Below are positions 11,577 to 24,621 of a DNA stretch of 64,000 bases, piece by piece. The stretch comes from Przewalskia tangutica (lineage: Eukaryota; Streptophyta; Magnoliopsida; Solanales; Solanaceae): contig CM056721.1 of the NCBI GenBank assembly GCA_029844215.1, positions 12,722,368 through 12,786,367 on the forward strand. Reading direction: 5' to 3'. A model generated the notes under the pieces. The model saw only the letters and a list, made by a program, of their open reading frames with translations, searched no databases and had not been told where the DNA came from. Each line of letters opens with the position of its first letter. The stretch's first letter is position 1. The position numbers and the translations under genes were made by a program.

Positions 11577-12215
11577 TGGTATCAAAGCCAACGAGATTGT
11601 CACGACCCAAATCACGAGTCGTGATGGTTACCCTATTCCCCCGAGTAGGCGAACCACGTTCTCATTAACAAGTTAAATCAGCGGGGAAAAAATAAAGAAA
11701 AGGAAGTTATAAAGTCTTAATACTTAAATGGTTACGACATTCCCCAAAATCTGGTCAAAAGGGTACAAGAGCACTAACAAATCTGAAAAATAGAAGTATG
11801 AAGGAATGCCTGAATGCTACATATTGTCTGTCAATAACCAAAGAAAAATGGAATTAACTAAGAAGTCCTTCAGGGGCCACAGACGACCAAGTAGCTCACC
11901 CTGAATGACTAAAAGATGTCCACCTCGCGAATCAGCCACGGGGCGTAGAACTTGAAATCGATCGACTGCGACTCAAAGAAAAGTGCAGCGAGAGTAGTAT
12001 CAGTACAACACTAGTACCGGTAAACATCATAGGCCGACAGTGATTAGATAACGCATGAAGAAGTTGAAACCAACAAGTAACACATAGAGCAATCAGGCAT
12101 GGTCACGTATCATAGCAAAGTGTAAAGAAATCATGAAATCAACCAAGACAAATATAATTCACCAAATGATCAGTCAAAATATGAGTGGATGAATGCAATG
12201 CAATGCAATGTCACC

Positions 12216-12470
12216 TCTCTCACTCCCGCTCTCCGGCAGAAACCTCGGAGGCTATCACTCCCGCTCTCCGGCAGAAATCTCGGAGGCAATCACTCGCCTC
12301 CGCAGAAACCCTGAGGCAATCACTCCCGCCTCCCAGAAACCCTGAGGTTATCACTCCCGCTCTCCGGCAGAAACCTCAGAGGCAATCACTCCCGCTCTCC
12401 GACAGAAACCTCGGAGGCAATCACTCCCGCTCTCCGGCAGAAACCTCGGAGGCTATCACTCACTCTCAGT
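12216..12470. repeat. 35-base minisatellite inside the solo LTR
   Basis: About seven GC-rich units built on aatcactcccgctctccggc + agaaacctcggaggc, with period 35 at 12253/12288 and 12384/12419 and degenerate shorter units between. It creates a spurious repetitive reading frame and no gene is supported. Confidence 0.9.
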
Positions 12471-13167
12471 CTCTCATCTCCCCATCATCACAAAATAATA
12501 TGGAAAGTATGTCAGGCATGATATCAAGTCTCAACACGTGTCACCAATATACAATCAACATGTACAAGTCAAATCAGGTGGTAATCACAGAAAATAACAC
12601 ATATGGCGACAAGCCCACATAACAGCTGAAGGAACCAACTTAATAGTAATTCATCTCCACTTCCTGCCCGAAGGCCTATCATGCTATCCCCGTCACATCC
12701 TACGACTACATACGATTCTCTAATCAGAGTCTAACTAAAGTAAACCATAACCTATTTTAATGTCGGGCGGGTGCCACGAACAATTAAACCAATGTCTTCC
12801 CCTTGCGTAGAGCCTCTGAACGATTAAAATCTAGAAAATATGTGAACTACATTATAATACGAATCTAAGGACACACATATTGTTATATTTATATTAACAA
12901 AATCTTTACCATTTCCATTATATGACTAAACTCATACCCCTATAAAAATATTAGCATAACTTCAGGACAAACAAATAATATTCCTTTCTTTAAACTTTCT
13001 CGTATCTCCCGCTTGTAAAAGATATAACATTAAATTCGTAACTCCAAATAAGGTGTTTATTGTACCACATCGAAGGCAACACTAGGATATCTTATTATGC
13101 CTAATCCCACCTGACAATACTTAGTGTAGATGATGAAAATTTACGAAAGAAACAACCCTATGAAATC

Positions 13168-13532
13168 TGTGTCGCCAGAATTTTTGTAAAAAACAAGGCA
13201 GAAACTTCAACCAGTAATAATTTCCAAACCATAAGTCGTATTTATCTTCGTAAGATATCAAACTGACGGGAACAGAGTAATCTAAACTTTCATTTAGCCC
13301 ATATTTTCATATTCCTTACGGATTTGAACAGTTTTAACGTTTTATATGTTGTGTCGCCTGAGTTTCGGTAAAACGAGGCAGAAACTTTAAATAGTCATAA
13401 TTTTCAACCCATAAGTCGGATTTATCTCCGCAATATACCAAACTGCCGGGAACAGAGAAATCTACAACTTTCATTCAGCCCATACTTTTATATTCCCTAC
13501 GGATTTGTACAGTTTTTACGTTTAATATACTG
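13168..13532. repeat. 182-base tandem duplication inside the solo LTR
   Basis: Two diverged copies beginning at gtgtcgcc (about 13169 and 13351). Both contain ggcagaaact, ataagtcg-atttatct and gggaacagag, and both end in tacggatttg and a-agttttaacgtt-like words. Diverged enough to be old relative to the 35-base array. Confidence 0.8.
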
Positions 13533-14366
13533 TTGTAATCATTATGTCATGATACATCCCTCAAGTTTCTCTTATTCAAGTGGATTGTGGAATTGCCGTG
13601 TAATGACTTCTTTAAAAATTGATTTCATTCTACAACACATTATTATAAGGATCATGAATAGATTAATTCAACCATATAACGTAGAATCTAACCTGAACTT
13701 AGTTGAGCGCTTCCTTCTCGTCTAGTTACTAGCGTTTTCTTTCTTTTCCTTCTAGCTGCTAGGGTTTTCTCCTCCCCTTTTCTTTTTTTTCCTTTTGTCA
13801 CGTTTTCTTTCCTTCTTTTTGGCTGCAACGTTTTTTTTGTTTTCTTGTCACTGGGGTTTTTCTTTTCTTTGTTTCCTCATTCTTTTGTTGCTGCAAAACG
13901 CCCCCTCCCCCTTTTTCTTTTATTTTAAAACGTGCCCTACCCAATAGGGTAGTGGACTTGGTCCACCAACTCACTTAATTAATTTCATGCACAAATCGTA
14001 TATTAAAACTCCTATAATTTGATACCCTATAGTCTCATACCCTTTCATAGTTTTAAAGTGTTAAACGACCAAACGGATCGTTACAGAGATGTATCGATCA
14101 TTGATCCGTTGAGATACTACATAAATTGTGCGATCTGATTCATGAAGGTGTGATTTACAATTTTTTGACTGAAATTGTTCGATCTATTGTTCGATCGACT
14201 TATACTGCATTTGTGTCTGTTTCTTAAGTAATTCCACTCGAGACTTGTTGTGATTGAACTGTTGATCTACTGGTTCTTCCGATCGACTGGTACCTAAGTC
14301 TATTTTGCAATTTGCGATTCGATCTAGTGTGTAATTGCCATTGTTTGCTGTGTTAATTGGATAATT

Positions 14367-14615
14367 ATGGAAAATACAACAGCAGTACCTTCTACGATGT
14401 TAGAAGAGAGTTCAACTTCTAATTCCGAGATAATTGATCATAATCATCCCCTCTTCCTGAGTGCATCATACACAGCATGTGCATTACAGGTTGATATTCA
14501 GTTAATTAGAATGGAAAATTACACATTGTGGAGTAGATCCATGCAATTGACGTTATTGACGAGGAATAAAATTGGTTTTATAGATGGTTATGTGAAGCGT
14601 GATACATATGGACCT
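14367..14615 (+). pseudogene. Copia-1 gag, N-terminal part
   Basis: Reads from MENTTAVPSTMLEESS to VKRDTYG and contains the gag-type HPLFLSAS and the ENYTLWSRSMQLTL segment (compare the usual NYxxWSRSM core of plant Copia gag). It is cut at codon ~83 by the solo LTR at 14616. The sequence after 17603 resumes the gag region but has several stops. Confidence 0.85.
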
Positions 14616-17602
14616 TGTTATACCCCGTAGTTCCAGGGTATGTATGTGAGGACGTACGTACGAGAATACGACAGTAATTTTGGAAAGAAAGAAAGATGTC
14701 ATTTCTCGACGGAAAAGTTTCCGGTTTTCGTGAAGGAAAAAGGTTCGTTAATGGGAATTGGATTCCCAGATTTGGTATTTGGACTTCTCGGATTATATTA
14801 GAATTTTGGGATTTTATTTTCAGAAATGGTCACGTGGGATCCACGGGAGAAATTTACGATTTTGTGGGGCCCACTTTGTTTTTGAGATTTTCGGTATTTT
14901 GGATATTTTCGGAAGACGAAATATTTTCGATTTGTAGGCGACACGTGTCACCCTCGAGTGGCCATGTGGCCGAAATTGGACAATGGCTAGCCACTGTCCC
15001 TCGCCGAAATGCCGTGGCACTGCACCATTTGCCAGGCCATGTGGTGTGGTGGGACCCACACACATGGCCCAATCTTGACCATACACTTACCTTGATCTTG
15101 GCCCTTGATTCTTCTATAAATACCCCTTAAGTTGAAGACTAATTCATCCCACACTTGAAAACTTTTCAAAGCAAATACTCCTCCTCCCTTTAGCCTTGCT
15201 TTCGTCCCCTCCCCACTTGTGTAGAAAATACTTGGAGTATTATTGTATAATCCCAAATACATTGGCCTAGTATCCCTAGTAGTATTCCAAAGTTATTTCA
15301 ATACTAGAGCCTAAATACTACTTTATTCCAATAGTCGCAAAATGAAACCCTAGAAAAATCTTCATACATTGGTTGAAGAGTTAAGAGAAGTTGTTTAGAA
15401 AATTCTAAGGGTTGCTTGGAGCGGGTTGGAGCGTAAGGAGTTTGGAGCTAAACGTTGCTCGGGATCGACTTATAAACTTGGATAATTTTGGGCTTATCGA
15501 GGTAATGATCTATGCCCCATATCGCAATCGATATTACATGTCAGTAGTTATACTTGAGTATATTATATTGGAAGGATGATTATAAAGCGATTGAATCAGT
15601 ATTTACATCGACCGCATTACAGAGACTTGTATAGTATTATTGTGAAGGAATTGAACACGTCCGGTTAGACGTGTAATCCTGAGTTGTTGGCACAGTAGCG
15701 GGCCTTGCAGTGAGGAGATTTATGTGATAAGCGGGAGGTGCGCGAATTTTCGTAGAATCAGGAATCTTGTATTTAGGATATTCTACGAAGAGAACTAGAA
15801 GTTGATAGATGTATTGTGGTTATTATAGGTGGATCTTCTACGCGCATACTTGACTTGGCATGGTTTAAGCTAAAAAGGTATGTGATTCTTCCTATACTCT
15901 TGAGCATGATTGTTGTGAACTATATAGTACTAGACGACGCGTGTGAAATGAATTTTGTTTGCTTAAAACATAAAGTGTTATAATGGCTTTATGGGAAGTT
16001 AGTTATAACGACTTTATGAAGATAAAAGAAAGATTTGGTTTTGACAAGAAACGACTTGATTTTGAAAGTTAAGAGACTTGATCTTGAAAGATAAGAGACT
16101 TGACTTATAACGACTTGTTTTCGGAAAAGGAGAAGTAACTTGGTTTAAGTATAGGTTACTTGTTTTGAAAAGAGTAAGTTAATTTGGTTTTAAAAGAGTA
16201 TACTTGATGTTGTTTTAAAAGAAAAGCACTTGGTTTAAAAAGTATAGAGTATTTGATTTTAAAAGCCTTGTAAAGATTTTTACGAAGGTGAAGTAATTTG
16301 GTTTTAAAAGTAAAACGTGTTTTCTTTATATACTACAGTATTAGTATCGTGTGGCTTTTACGTAACAAGAGGTCTTTTGAAAGGAAAGCACGTTGAACTT
16401 GTCTATGCTTGTTGTGATAGCTTTTGTTGTGCAAGTGTTTGATTTTGTGCTACCGTGTCTCGGGAGGCCTATCCGATTGATTGCTTGGACATATCGACAC
16501 GTTGGATGGTCCACGAGTACGCGCCCATTTGAGTATTATCTTGTTATTTCCTTTGACATACGCCGACGATGGATGATCCACGGGCGCCCGCAGGATGGTT
16601 TCGTGACCATGCTTCCGAGTAAGATCGGGCACGCGGCCATCGTGAGGGTTTTGTTATTTGTCCACGGACCGCTAATCCATGAAGCTTTCCGCGCGACGAG
16701 CGATCACGGCTTGATTTGTACACGTGGTTACAGCACACTTGAGATACTGTCCGGCCATTTCTCGTGATCGGCAGCTCGCAGATAGCTCGAGATACTTGCC
16801 TCGGCCATATCTCGAGACAGAGGCTGCGGCACGCTCAGCGTGGTAATTGCCTCGGCCGCGTGGCTAGCTTTTGATCCGTAGTTGGCTTCCGCATTTTGCC
16901 GTGAAGGGATATGACTAGCTTTTGAACCGGTAGTGGCGATTCTACTCGCCCGACGGTTTGACGACGCAGCAGATCTAGTGTTCGAGTTCACATACGGGTG
17001 TTGTTTACATCATGCATCGGCATGAGAATGAGTTCCACGCACGAGTGATATTATGGCGTGAGACCCATAGTTATGCGCGAGTGATTATTCGGGATACGCG
17101 CCCTTACTTGGCATAATCGCTACTTATCGCAAAATGGTTTTATAAAATAATGAAATGTGATTTCATTCTGATTTCGTTTCACATACTTGGTACCGTTATC
17201 GACCTCGCGAGGCTGCGTCATGCATGCGCAGTAGGTACACGATTGTCGATCCTCGCCATAGGATCGCAGTCATTGGAAGCTCCGCTTCTCCGGAGGCTTA
17301 TTTTTAGTATAGTCCCTGTCATTGTAGGTACTTGTACATTCGTGGTATGGCGGGGCCCTGTCCCGTCATAGTTGTTGTTACATTCTTAGAGGTCTGTAGT
17401 ACTGTTGTGGGCAGGGTTGTAAAGGATTTTAACTGTTCATTTATATGTATATACATGAAGGTGACCGTTTGGTTGGCCTATTTTCTTATGTTGTCTCTTG
17501 TTTCCTGTTTAAACTTTATTTCCGCTGATTTTCTCTGATGTTGTTATCACTAGGGTGCCCGGGGTAAGGCACCAGTCGCGGGCCCGAGATCGGGTCGTGA
17601 CA
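14616..17602 (+). mobile_element. Solo LTR (2987 bases), probably Gypsy-type, nested in Copia-1 gag
   Basis: Ends TGTTATACCCCG...GGGTCGTGACA with a perfect duplication GACCT (14611-14615, 17603-17607). A TATAAATA box lies at 15115-15122, about one sixth into the segment, consistent with a plus-oriented LTR promoter. No PBS, gag-pol or second LTR. The GC-rich 16390-17350 part gives open frames on several strands that resemble no protein. Confidence 0.88.
15115..15122 (+). promoter_or_regulatory. TATA box of the nested solo LTR
   Basis: TATAAATA followed by CCCC, the only strong TATA in this LTR; it defines U3/R orientation as plus. Confidence 0.5.
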
Positions 17603-17952
17603 GACCTATACACACAAGGCAATGCGATAGATGTAATGCCTTGGTCATGTCATGGATTATGAGGAATGTTGATAAAATCTCCTCAGTGGAATCCTATATC
17701 GGTCTAGTGCAGTTGCTGTCTGAAAGGATTTGAAGGAGAGGTTTGATAAAATCAATCTCTCTCGAGTATATCAACTAAAGAAGGAGTTTTCGTTGTTGAA
17801 TCAGAGAGCATCACCAGTTGCGTAATATTATTCCAGAATGAAAGACTTATGGGACGAGATAGACTCAATTATACCCACCACCTACTTCTGAATGCTCAAA
17901 TCCGAGAGAGTATATAGCACATCTGGGGAACCAGAGACTACTGGAGTTCCTT

Positions 17953-18981
17953 ATGAGACTAAATGACGGATATAATCAAGCTAGGAGTCACATCTTGTTG
18001 ATGTCTCCTACACCTTGTGTAAATCAGGCCTATGCCATGATAGTACAGGATGAGAGTCTGAAGCACATCTCTTCTCTGGGAAATTCTGTCGAGAGTATGG
18101 CACTGACAAGTAAAGTTTCATTTAACAACAATAATAAATATAATACATATGCTTATTGTGATCACTGTCGCATGAAGGGACACAATAGGGAAGACTGTCA
18201 CAAGCTATTATACTACTGTGACTACTGCAAGAAGCAGGGACACACTATGGAGAAATGTTACAGACTTGTAGGATATCCCTCATATTCTAAGGGAAAGAAA
18301 AAGGTCAATGCAGTCATGGTTTCACAACTGGAAGGGAATGGGGTAATGCAGCAGAATATGCAGAGATATGGAATGCAGGTTCAAGGTGGATATGCAGATG
18401 GTGAGTTCAATCAGAAGCACTATGAAGATAACAATCATCAATTGTCCATATACCAACAGGAGCAGCTACAACACATGATAAGGACTTGCACACCAGACAG
18501 ATTGCAAAAGATGATGGTTGCAATGACACAGAAAAATGGAACAGGCACAGACCATGCCATTGCTGCTAAGGTGCACATGGCAGGTAAGTGTGCTCATAAT
18601 GAAGGCAACATTAGTAGTCCTTGGATAGTAGATTCAGGAGATACTAACCATATGGTTAAAGATAGAAATATGATTGAAACACCTGATTTGCCAGAAAATC
18701 CAGGACATGTGCAGTTGCCTAATGGAGGCATTGCCTCAATCTCACAAACTGGGAAGAGTAGATTGACAGGAGGTGAATTCATAAACCAAGTGCTTTGTGT
18801 GCCAAGTTTTCAATTTAACTTACTTTCAGTGTCAAAGCTAACTAAGGAACTGAATTGTAGTGCAAGATTTTTCCCTGATTTCTTTGTACTACATGATCTC
18901 TTCATTGGGAAGGTGAAGAAGATGGTAGAGAGGTGGATGGTCTGTATGTGCTGGAGTTTACAGGGAATCAGGACCGATTGA
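17953..18981 (+). pseudogene. Copia-1 gag C-terminus and protease
   Basis: Open for 342 codons. Two CCHC zinc knuckles lie close together (CDHCRMKGHNREDC at residues 69-82 and CDYCKKQGHTMEKC at 89-102), as in gag nucleocapsids. The aspartic protease motif WIVDSGDTNHM starts at about residue 224, with D where A is usual after DSG. LLSVSKLT near residue 290 fits the protease to pre-integrase linker. The frame is lost afterwards. Confidence 0.9.
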
Positions 18982-19065
18982 TAACAGCACAGGGTACGCA
19001 ACGAAACTAGTTCTTAGGAAGAGCCCGGACAGGGCGTTACTGCTTCCCTTAGCAACAAACAACAC

Positions 19066-20144
19066 ATGGGAAAGATCAGTGCAGAAGACTTTAAAGTTGC
19101 TTTATGGCATAAGAGACTAGGACATGCACCTATGAGTGTCCTTAGGAAAATAAATGCATTCAGTAATAAATCTAGCTTTACAATTCCACATTGTGATGTA
19201 TGCCCTATGGCAAGACAAACCAGATTACCCTTTCCAGCTAGCAATAGTAAGACTGCATTTCCATTTGACTTGTTACATTTTGATGTTTGGGGACCATATA
19301 AGGTACCCACCTACACTGGGATGAGGTACTTTCTAACTGTAGTTGATGATTTTACTAGATGGACATGGATATTTCTTTTGCATATTAAATCAGATGTCAC
19401 TACTATGCTCAAAGACTTATGTTTGATGATTAAGACACAATATGGAGCACATGTTAAGTCTATTAGATCTGATAATGGATCAAAATTCATTAACAGTACA
19501 TGTAGAGATTTGTTTGCAAAGTTGGAAATTGTCCATCAAAGATCTTGTCCCTATAGTCCTCAGCAAAATGGACTAGTTTAAAGAAGGCATAGACACATCC
19601 TAGAACTTGCAAGGGCTATTAAGTTTCTGAGTTACTTACTAGCCAGGTTCTGGGGGATTGTGTGGAGGCTGTTGTGTACATTATGAACATGTTACCTTTA
19701 GTGGTGTTGGGAAACATCTCACCATATGAAAGACTATATAAGAATGCTCCAGTTTTGTCTCACATGAGAGTCATTGAGAGTCTTTGCTATGCAACAAACC
19801 TGGTGCAGCCTGATAAATTTGACACCAAGTCCATAAATGCAGTATTGCTTGGATATTCTTCCAGACAGAAAGGATATAGACTGTTAAATCTATCTAATAA
19901 CACTCTCTTTGTGAGCAGGGATGTTACATTCTATGAAGACATATTTTCTTTTCAACAGAAGAAAGTATCTGGAGCAGATGGCAGATTGAATTCAGAAGTA
20001 CAACAAGTTGATATGGAGGCTGATGGAGATATCTTTCAACAATTACCCAGAAATGCTGAAGATGCAGATCATGCTGAGCCAACTGATGATGTTACAACTG
20101 TTGAGAAAAGATCTCAGGATACTCACTCCACCACCAGCGTATGA
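19066..20144 (+). pseudogene. Copia-1 integrase
   Basis: Pre-integrase HKRLGH followed by CDVCPMARQTRLPF (the HHCC zinc module). Integrase core parts include DLLHFDVWGP, VVDDFTRWTW, IRSDNGSKF and SPQQNG; the motif that should read NGxxER is broken by an in-frame stop after QQNGLV. The downstream piece (19662-20144) carries the C-terminal GYSSRQKGYRL and VSRDVTFYED segments. Confidence 0.88.
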
Positions 20145-20267
20145 AAATAATGCCACACCGAACACGAGCCACCATCGGCGAGATCGATAGAGCGAGCGGC
20201 TACATGGATGAGAGATTTTATACAACAGACAGGGGTTGTAGGGAACAGGAAAGATTGCTTATAGCTT

Positions 20268-21257
20268 ATGTCTAACAATCTGAATTGCACCGGGTTGACT
20301 GCAAGATACAAGAGTTATATTGCCAAAATAGAGGTTGAGCAAGAGTCAACTTCATATTCTGCAGCAGTACAGGACATCAGATGGGTGGATGTCATGAAGG
20401 CTGAAATGAAGGCATTGGAAGACAATAATACCTGGGAAGTTACTGACCTTCCCAGACACAAGAAGGCTATTGGAGGCAAGTGGGTCTATAAGATCAAGTA
20501 CAAGGAAAATGGTGAAGTGGAGAGGTTCAAACCAAGATTAGTGGCCAAGGGGTACAATAAAAAAAGAGTTGATTACCAAGACACTTTCTCACCTGTGGCA
20601 AAGATGGTAACAGTGAGGGCAGTGATTTCAATTGCTGCTTCCAAAGGTTGACAAATATATCAAATGGATGTCTACCAAGGTGACCTTAATGAAGAGGTTT
20701 ACATGAACATGCCACAAGGTTTTAATGACAAGCAAGGGAAGGTGTGTAGGCTGATTAAGTCATTATATGGATTAAAATAAGCTTCTAGACAATGGAACAT
20801 TAAACTAATCACTGCCTTAAAGAATTCAGGATTTGTTTAAAGTCACTTAGACTATTCTTTTCTAACCAAAAAGGTTGAGGACAAAATAGTGATAGTACTC
20901 ATCTATGTGGATGAGCTTTTCATTACTGGGAATGATGAAGATCTTATTCAGGAGACCAAAGTTGCTCTTCAACAGAATTTCAAGATCAAAGACTTGGGAA
21001 CTTTGCGATATTTCCTAGGCTTTGAGTTTGCTAGAAATATCAGTGGAATGGTAATGCATCAGAGAAAATATACAGTGGAGCTAATATATGATCTTGGATT
21101 GTCTTGTGGGAAACCATCAAGGTCCCATATGGAGCTTAATGCCAAGTTGAAATCTGTTGTTTATGATCAACATATTATTGATGATGCATCAAAGATTAAA
21201 GATCCATTGCTGGAAGATCCAGCAAGCTATCAGAAGATGATTGAGAGGCTTTTGTAA
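20268..21257 (+). pseudogene. Copia-1 reverse transcriptase
   Basis: Contains WVDVMKAEMKALEDNNTWEV, GGKWVYKIKY, VAKGYNKK and DTFSPVAKM, then an in-frame stop near 20649. The catalytic block has become VLIYVDELFITG, so the usual YVDD has its second aspartate replaced by glutamate. Further stops lie near 20778 and 20838. Enzymatic activity is not expected. Confidence 0.9.
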
Positions 21258-21393
21258 TTGACAAACACCAGACCTGCTATCTCATTTGATGTTCAGTGCT
21301 TAAGCCAGTTCCTTCATAATCCAAAGACATCTCATGTTATGACAGCACATGGTGTGGTTAGATATCTTAAACAAGCCCTAGGTCTGGCATTTT

Positions 21394-21762
21394 ATGCCAG
21401 CAGGAGACACAACCAGTCTCACTGCCTATTGTGATGCTGATTGGGCCTCTTGTCTCAATACAAGGAGGTTCATTACAAGTTATTTGGTGTTCTTTGGATC
21501 TTCTCTTAACTCATGGAAATCCAAGAAGCAACCCACAGTCTCGAGGAGTTCAACTGAGGCTGAGTACAGGAGTTTAGCCTCAGCAGTTGCAGAAGTGGTA
21601 TGGCTCAAAGTATTGTTCAATGAAATGTCTGTTCCTCTTAAGCTCTCGATACCACTGCCCAGTGACATCAATCCTGCTCTACAGATCGCAACCAATCCAG
21701 TCTTCCATGAGAGGACCAAGCATATTGATATCGACTGTCACTTCGTCAAGGAGAAGATATAA
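21394..21762 (+). pseudogene. Copia-1 RNase H
   Basis: AYCDADWASCLNTRR, WKSKKQPTVSRSSTEAEYR and HERTKHIDIDCHFVKEKI are the classical Copia RNase H signatures, here open but separated from the RT by a stop. The distal end is interrupted by an insertion; its last codons (KGFTQGRHDYLL-like) resume at about 24240. Confidence 0.9.
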
Positions 21763-21824
21763 TAAGGACTGATACATACAGTTTATGTGCCTACTGAGGA
21801 GCAGCAAGCATATGCATTTGTTAG

Positions 21825-24239
21825 TGATTTTACTTATGCTCACGCAAGTGTACGTATCGCTTCAATTAATATAGTCTGTAAGACCGAATATCGTCCACAA
21901 AGACTGGTTATCAAGTACTGATTATCTAAGCTTTAGTTTTTATTTGGTGATCGTTAATTTGTTTGTATTTTTTTATCTAATAACTAAACTAAAGTAAATT
22001 GCAGAAAATAAACTAAAGTGATTATACTAAGAGTTTAAAACAATTATGATGGAAATAGGGCATTCAATCTCCTAAACTATCCATTATTTCATGTGTTAAT
22101 GAAATGTTAATGATTCTTCTTCTTATTAAGATAGCAAGTTAACTAGTCTGTCATCATATTCCGGTTATGATATACGAGAGCTCAACCTTGTGCAGAAACC
22201 TTCTATATTTCTATGATAGATTTTACCACACAGGAGGATTAAGAACAATAACTTTAAATACTACACAAATATCGGGGTACTTTCATCCGTGATTTTAACC
22301 TATGTTTAGACAAATATAGCATATTCAAATCTCCCCTCTTGGATCTCGATTCGAAATCATATAAGTGATGACAATTAATGACCAGTTAATTATCAAGCAA
22401 TCAAAATAATATTGAATATATCTTAATACGAGTGAAGAATAAATCACTAACTATGCATTAACTATATGCCAGAGTTTCAAGAAGATTCGAATGAAAAACC
22501 CTAATAAAGTAATTAGCTCCTAAACATTGTCATGTCAAGAACTAAATTACAATCCAACATAAACTGAAATAAAATAAGGGAAAGGAAAAGAACTTGAACA
22601 AAGTTGTCTCCAATCTTGTGTCTTGCCTTCCTTCCTAGCCTCCCCAAAGTAGTATCAAGAATATGTACAAGATGTCTCCATAAGGTCAGGGTTTTAGGGA
22701 TTTATAGTTGAAAAAACTTGCGCCTCAGACCCTTTTAACCTCTGAAATTAGGCCCAAAAATTAGATTTTCTGCGTCGGCGCCGTGGCCCTGCAAGCTGGC
22801 ACCACGACACCGAAAATACTGAAGCAAAATCAGACGTCGCGGCGCCTGTGACGTTCTTTGGCCAGTTTTTCGGTTTTGTGTTCTTTTTTCGTCCGGACTT
22901 CGTCAGATCTCTTCTTAGGCTTCATTTCTTGACATTTTTAGTGTACAATTCCATCTCAATTAAGCTCATTTCATCATCTCTTTGTCATTTCTTCATTTAG
23001 GACCGCTGTGACTCAAAAGAAAGAAAAACGACCCTAACATGACACTAATTTCGAAGAGAATGAGAAAAATACTAACTAAAATTGACTCAAAAGTGTATAT
23101 AAAATATGTCTAACAAATACCCCCAAACTTAACCTTTACTCGTCCTCGAGTAAAGATCAAAACAAAAACACAACAAAAACAAGGACTCTATGAAATTGAT
23201 CAAGTAGTTATAGTAGTGCTGCTTCAAAATCATGAATGAAAAATGAGATAATATGTTGGAACATACATAGCATGAATATTTAGCAATCTAGAATTTCAAG
23301 TTAGATATTTCGTAGATTCACTTAGAACATAATCAATGGAAACATAAACATTTAACCTATGCATGTCAATTACATTTCATCTTTCCCAAAATTCTATAGA
23401 CATGTTTACTTGCTATTCTCCACTAATCATAGACATACACATTAATTATCTTCATAACTTTCAAGGGTTGTAATGTAGGCTTAGACATGGGTAGATAAAA
23501 GTAGGCATTTAGACTCAAATTACGTATCATAAGCATTTTTCATTCAACTCATTTTTCCTTCTTTTTGACTTTCTTTTTAGTCTCATACCTATTTCCTCCA
23601 TTATTTTCTTTTGAGAGAATGAGATATATCATAAATAACAAGCACCCCCAAACTTCAACTTTTGCATATCTTTCATTGGGGTGCATCACATTTTCATCCT
23701 CTTCTTATTTCTTTTTCAACACTTCTCATTTCAATAATATTCAATTATCACTTATGACACAATCAAATGAATCATAGGGTATCAAACAAAGATATTATTT
23801 TAGGATCAAAAGGGGCTGACTAGTGATACAATTTATGTCAGAGTAGGTAATGAACGGTATGAAGGGCTATCAAAAAAATGTCTGAATCATCTCCCTAAAC
23901 ATGTATATCTTAACTATTTCGCCTCAACTAACAAGCAAACAAATTTCTAGACATTTTTCAACCTTTCTTTCCATAACTGACACACATAGGCTAAACACAA
24001 ATATCTCAAATAATTAGATGTCATGAATTTTTGGCATATCTAAATTAAGCACACATATTTTTGCTTCTTGTTTCATTACATTATCTCACTTAATCCATTA
24101 GATATCTTGAGCAACTACAACATGCTTGATCCATAAAAAATATTATGACTCAAAGACACACAAAACAACACAAAAACAAATCAACAAGATTCAAAGACAG
24201 AACAATAAAACAAAATAAGACACCTCACAAAGGGGTTCA
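21825..24239. mobile_element. Non-coding insertion in the Copia-1 3' end, LTR-like
   Basis: About 2.4 kb separates the RNase H end (...AF, 21820) from the codons that continue it (aaggggttcactcaaggt, 24240). Possible TG (21825) and CA (24238-24239) ends, but no convincing target duplication. It contains a GC-rich block with gcgccgtggccct (22780-22860), cccccaaacttaacc motifs (23120, 23645) and no gag-pol. A solo LTR or non-autonomous element of unassigned family. Confidence 0.6.
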
Positions 24240-24314
24240 CTCAAGGTCGGCATGATTATCTATTGTCCAAGCTAGGACTTAAAGCTTGTTTTTAGCTCCT
24301 AACTTGATGAGGCG

Positions 24315-24621
24315 TGTTGAAGATATCAGCAGTATACATGTGTGATACTGTATACTGTCTCTTATTTTATTTTGTAATTTTACTACTTAGATTTTAGTTC
24401 TTGTTGTCTAGTGGCTATGTTTGTAATAAGGTTAATTGGTGCAAAGCCTCTTAGTATAAATAGGTGCAGTTTGTAAACATTTGGGTTAATCAGAAAAATT
24501 AGAAAAACTTCCACAGCTCTTTCTCTCCTTTCTTCTTCGCTGCTTGATTCATTGTTTCATTGACAGTGCTGAGCTTATACTTGCATGCAAATCAATTAAG
24601 CTTGCTTCTAGAATTATAACA
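24315..24621 (+). repeat. Copia-1 3' LTR, complete (307 bases)
   Basis: Begins TGTTGAAGATATCAGCAG right after a degenerate purine tract (gatgaggcg) and ends AGAATTATAACA. It keeps the part missing from the 5' LTR, including a TATAAATAGG-like box at about 24456. Confidence 0.92.

Larger units (their letters stand above)
11598..14085 (-). mobile_element. Solo LTR, probably Gypsy-type, nested in the Copia-1 leader
   Basis: A 2488-base segment with TG...CA ends (tgtcacgaccc at the left, gatcgttaca at the right) and a perfect duplication GAGAT (11593-11597, 14086-14090). No gag-pol, no second LTR. The minus-strand reading begins TGTAACGATCC and ends GGGTCGTGACA, the style of large chromovirus-type LTRs in Solanaceae (from memory), hence minus orientation. 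It contains two internal tandem repeats. Confidence 0.85.

Noticed and set aside
12185..12622. Open frame of 145 codons with a repeating SRSPAETSEAIT-type peptide
   Set aside because: It is a by-product of the 35-base minisatellite in a solo LTR; no gene context or conserved start.
14696..15262. Overlapping open frames on both strands
   Set aside because: They lie in a GC-richer part of the 14616-17602 solo LTR, overlap one another and resemble no family.
16393..16991. Several 60-124-codon frames
   Set aside because: Same LTR, GC-rich region with few stops on all frames; no protein features.
21825..24239. Full LTR retrotransposon in the third Copia-1 insertion
   Set aside because: No gag-pol words, PBS or paired LTRs were found; only an LTR-like, non-coding insertion is supported.
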